A stretch of DNA of 64,000 bases from Caproicibacterium lactatifermentans (GTDB taxonomy: Bacteria; Bacillota; Clostridia; Oscillospirales; Acutalibacteraceae). The notes below the pieces were generated by a model. It searched no databases. It was not told where the DNA came from and saw only the letters and a program-made list of their open reading frames with translations. A program made the position numbers and the translations under genes. Every line of letters begins with the position of its first letter. Position 1 is the stretch's first letter. The stretch spans positions 930,001 to 994,000 of the forward strand of contig NZ_CP046051.1 in NCBI RefSeq assembly GCF_013315815.1. The letters run 5' to 3'. Of this stretch, positions 62,151 to 64,000 are shown piece by piece.

Positions 62151-63098
62151 ATGGGGCTGTTTTTAAAAATTAAGGCTGGGCTAAAAAAAACCCGCCGGAA
62201 CATGAGCGATTCTCTGCACCGTATGCTGCACTCTTTTACGCGCATTGATGAGGACCTGTTTGAGGAGTTAGAGGAACTGCTCGTTATGGGCGATGTCGGT
62301 GTTTCTACAGCGGAGCATATCTGTGATATCCTGCGCGGCAAAGTAAAGGAACGCGGCATCAAGGACCCAAATGCCATTTTTGACCTTCTGCGTGAAACGG
62401 TAGCGGAAATGCTGCAGGGAGGAGAAGAACTGCACATTTCCACAAAGCCGTCAGTCATTTTGGTGATTGGCGTCAACGGTGTTGGCAAGACTACAACCAT
62501 CGGCAAGATGGCTGCTCTGCTGCAGAAACAGGGGAAAAAGGTTATCTTGGCAGCAGCGGATACCTTCCGCGCAGCTGCAATCGAGCAACTGCAGGTTTGG
62601 GCGGACCGCGCTGGCTGTGATATGGTTTCACAAAGTGAAGGCAGTGACCCGGCAGCCGTTGTATTTGACACCATTTCTGCCGCCAAATCCCGCGGCAACG
62701 ATGTCATTATCTGTGACACGGCTGGTCGCCTGCACACCAAAAAGAACCTAATGGACGAGCTGGCAAAAATCAACCGTGTCATAGATAGGGAACTGCCGGA
62801 TGCAGACAAAGAGGTTCTGCTGGTGCTGGACGCAACAACCGGTCAGAATGGCGTCAATCAAGCACGGGAATTTAAAAATGCCGCCGGCATTACCGGTATT
62901 GTTTTAACGAAATTGGATGGCACCGCAAAGGGCGGTGTTGTGCTTGCTATTAAGGATGCGCTGGACATTCCAGTTAAGTTTGTCGGCGTAGGGGAACAGC
63001 TGGACGACCTGCAGCCATTTGACGCAGATGACTTTGCCCGTGCCCTGTTTGAACGTGACCCGGCCGAAATGGAAGAACTGGAAAAGGAGGAGCGCTGA
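62151..63098 (+). CDS. ftsY: signal recognition particle receptor FtsY
   Basis: A 315-residue FtsY. An N helical domain (ELEELLVMGDVGVSTAEHI) precedes the GTPase domain with GVNGVGKTTTIGKM, DTAGRLHTKKN and TKLDGTAKGG. It docks ribosomes with membrane proteins at the translocon. The start ATG 62151 follows GGAAGGAG; an in-frame ATG at 62133 overlaps that site. The usual smc-ftsY order is kept, and rdgB starts immediately after. Confidence 0.96.
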   Translation: MGLFLKIKAGLKKTRRNMSDSLHRMLHSFTRIDEDLFEELEELLVMGDVGVSTAEHICDILRGKVKERGIKDPNAIFDLLRETVAEMLQGGEELHISTKPSVILVIGVNGVGKTTTIGKMAALLQKQGKKVILAAADTFRAAAIEQLQVWADRAGCDMVSQSEGSDPAAVVFDTISAAKSRGNDVIICDTAGRLHTKKNLMDELAKINRVIDRELPDADKEVLLVLDATTGQNGVNQAREFKNAAGITGIVLTKLDGTAKGGVVLAIKDALDIPVKFVGVGEQLDDLQPFDADDFARALFERDPAEMEELEKEER

Positions 63099-63099
63099 T

Positions 63100-63696
63100 A
63101 TGCAGTTTGTGCTTGCCACACATAATCAAAATAAAGTGCACGAATTTTCCAGAATGCTTGCACCGCTTGGCATTGACATTTCCGTTCCGGATGGCCTGCC
63201 GGAAGTAGAAGAAAACGGTACAACTTTTGAGGAAAATGCGTTTCTCAAGGCGGCTTCCGCCTGCCGATTTACCGGAAAACCCGCCGTTGCGGATGATTCC
63301 GGCTTGTGTGTCCATGAACTGAACGGCCAGCCGGGCATTCACTCGGCACGTTATGCCGGCGAATACGCGACGGACGCGGACCGTATTGTAAAACTGTTGA
63401 ACGCGCTGCGGAATGTGCCGCAGCCGGACCGGTTGGCGAAGTTTGTCTGCGTTATCTGCTGCGTTTTTCCCAACGGTGACATCATTACTTCCCGCGGTGA
63501 GTGCGAAGGTTCCATTGCTTTTGCACCGCAGGGGAACGATGGCTTTGGCTATGACCCCGTGTTTTTGGTCGGAGAGCGTTCCTTTGCCCAGATGAATGCC
63601 GAACAAAAAGACGCGGTCAGTCACCGTGGAAATGCGCTACGCTTATTTCAGAAAGACCTACAGGCATACTGTGCGAAACATTTAAAAGATATTTAA
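63100..63696 (+). CDS. rdgB: XTP/dITP diphosphatase (RdgB/HAM1 family)
   Basis: A 198-residue non-canonical purine NTP pyrophosphatase: LATHNQNKVHEFSRML, DDSGLCVHELNGQPGIHSARYAG and GNDGFGYDPVF are diagnostic. It removes deaminated nucleotides (XTP, ITP) from the pool. The start ATG 63100 is one base after the ftsY stop with AAAAGGAGGAGCG upstream. A terminator follows. Confidence 0.96.
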   Translation: MQFVLATHNQNKVHEFSRMLAPLGIDISVPDGLPEVEENGTTFEENAFLKAASACRFTGKPAVADDSGLCVHELNGQPGIHSARYAGEYATDADRIVKLLNALRNVPQPDRLAKFVCVICCVFPNGDIITSRGECEGSIAFAPQGNDGFGYDPVFLVGERSFAQMNAEQKDAVSHRGNALRLFQKDLQAYCAKHLKDI

Positions 63697-63707
63697 TGTG
63701 GGACAGC

Positions 63708-63742
63708 AAAAGCCGCTGGCAGAAATTCTGTCAGCGGCTTTT
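63708..63742 (+). terminator. terminator after rdgB
   Basis: AAAAGCCGCTG...CAGCGGCTTTT with a further inner pairing of CAGAA and TTCTG. Confidence 0.85.
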
Positions 63743-63766
63743 ATCAAGTGTTCCGTCAATATATCT

Positions 63767-64000
63767 TTATAGTGCTCTGCCTGTGGCAAAAGCCTTTTTC
63801 ATCAGCGGGCTGTCCACTGTCAGCTTCTGTTCGCCGGCACAAATCAGGGTATCGGTCAGCACCATACCCTTGCTGCGGAAGATGCCCAAAAACCAGTTGT
63901 ATTGTGCCAGATAGGCTTTTTCATCGGTGTTGCCCTGTGCAAACACACCTACCAGCTTAATGCCGGGGTGAAGGCGGCAGATGCCTTTTTCGTCTGTCAA
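63767..64000 (-). CDS. flavodoxin/NAD(P)H-dependent FMN reductase family, C-terminal part only
   Basis: The last 77 codons of a minus-strand gene that continues past the right edge. LVGVFAQGNTDEKAYLAQYN and GMVLTDTLICAG resemble the C-terminal half of NAD(P)H-dependent FMN reductases of the WrbA/iron-sulfur flavoprotein group. The catalytic and FMN-binding N-terminal half is not in the window, so identification rests on this part only. Confidence 0.6.
   Translation of the reverse strand: MTDEKGICRLHPGIKLVGVFAQGNTDEKAYLAQYNWFLGIFRSKGMVLTDTLICAGEQKLTVDSPLMKKAFATGRAL

Overview
The window looks like a chromosomal piece of an anaerobic Firmicute, most likely a member of the class Clostridia near Oscillospiraceae/Ruminococcaceae. 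This is inference from the gene content (FeoA/FeoA/FeoB with a DtxR-type regulator, Rex, McsA/McsB, GatCA with AspRS, TrmFO, a type I-C CRISPR system), the AGGAGG-type ribosome binding sites and the frequent TTG/GTG starts. No rRNA is present; the only tRNA found is tRNA-Lys(UUU).

Layout. Bases 1-4808 hold a small coiled-coil gene and a ferrous-iron uptake operon (two feoA genes, feoB, a Cys-rich FeoB-associated peptide and a DtxR/MntR-like repressor). Three copies of a TTAG-N6-CTAA dyad lie in the operon promoter and just before feoB. Bases 4809-29080 are an accessory region: a broken ABC ATPase, a serine-recombinase fragment, a CRISPR array of 84 repeats, a full type I-C cas operon (cas3-cas5c-cas8c-cas7-cas4-cas1-cas2, minus strand), decayed conjugative-element genes (ParA, DUF3991/Toprim, resolvase), a 20-cysteine copper-storage-type protein, a CYP152-type P450 peroxygenase, an AbrB-type protein and a secreted protein of unknown function. 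The array is split into blocks of 11, 11 and 62 repeats by two 1906-bp IS3-family copies in inverted orientation.

Bases 29080-64000 are core chromosome: tRNA-Lys, a class II aldolase with purine nucleoside phosphorylase, a MocR/GabR regulator, aspS-gatC-gatA, a PHP phosphoesterase, a TSCPD protein, mcsA-mcsB, an S1-domain protein, a cyclophilin lipoprotein, thioredoxin, pyrG, rex, an aconitase-TraX-isocitrate dehydrogenase operon, infC-rpmI-rplT, and then trmH-dprA, topA-trmFO-plsX-rnc-radical SAM-smc-ftsY-rdgB. Spacing and overlaps suggest several tightly coupled transcription units.

How the parts work together. The cas genes and the array are both read leftward, with the leader between cas2 and the 62-repeat block, and the far end of the array carries the degenerate terminal repeat. 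Inside cas8c there is a strong Shine-Dalgarno followed by GTG, placed to make a 128-residue C-terminal product of Cas11c size, so the Cascade small subunit appears to be encoded by internal translation. The two IS copies cut 22 leader-distal repeats off from the leader. Other items worth a look are a hidden 53-residue Cys/Gly-rich membrane peptide at 37418-37579, an McsB without the usual catalytic cysteine, infC starting at ATT behind a candidate L20 leader, and a TraX gene overlapping aconitase.
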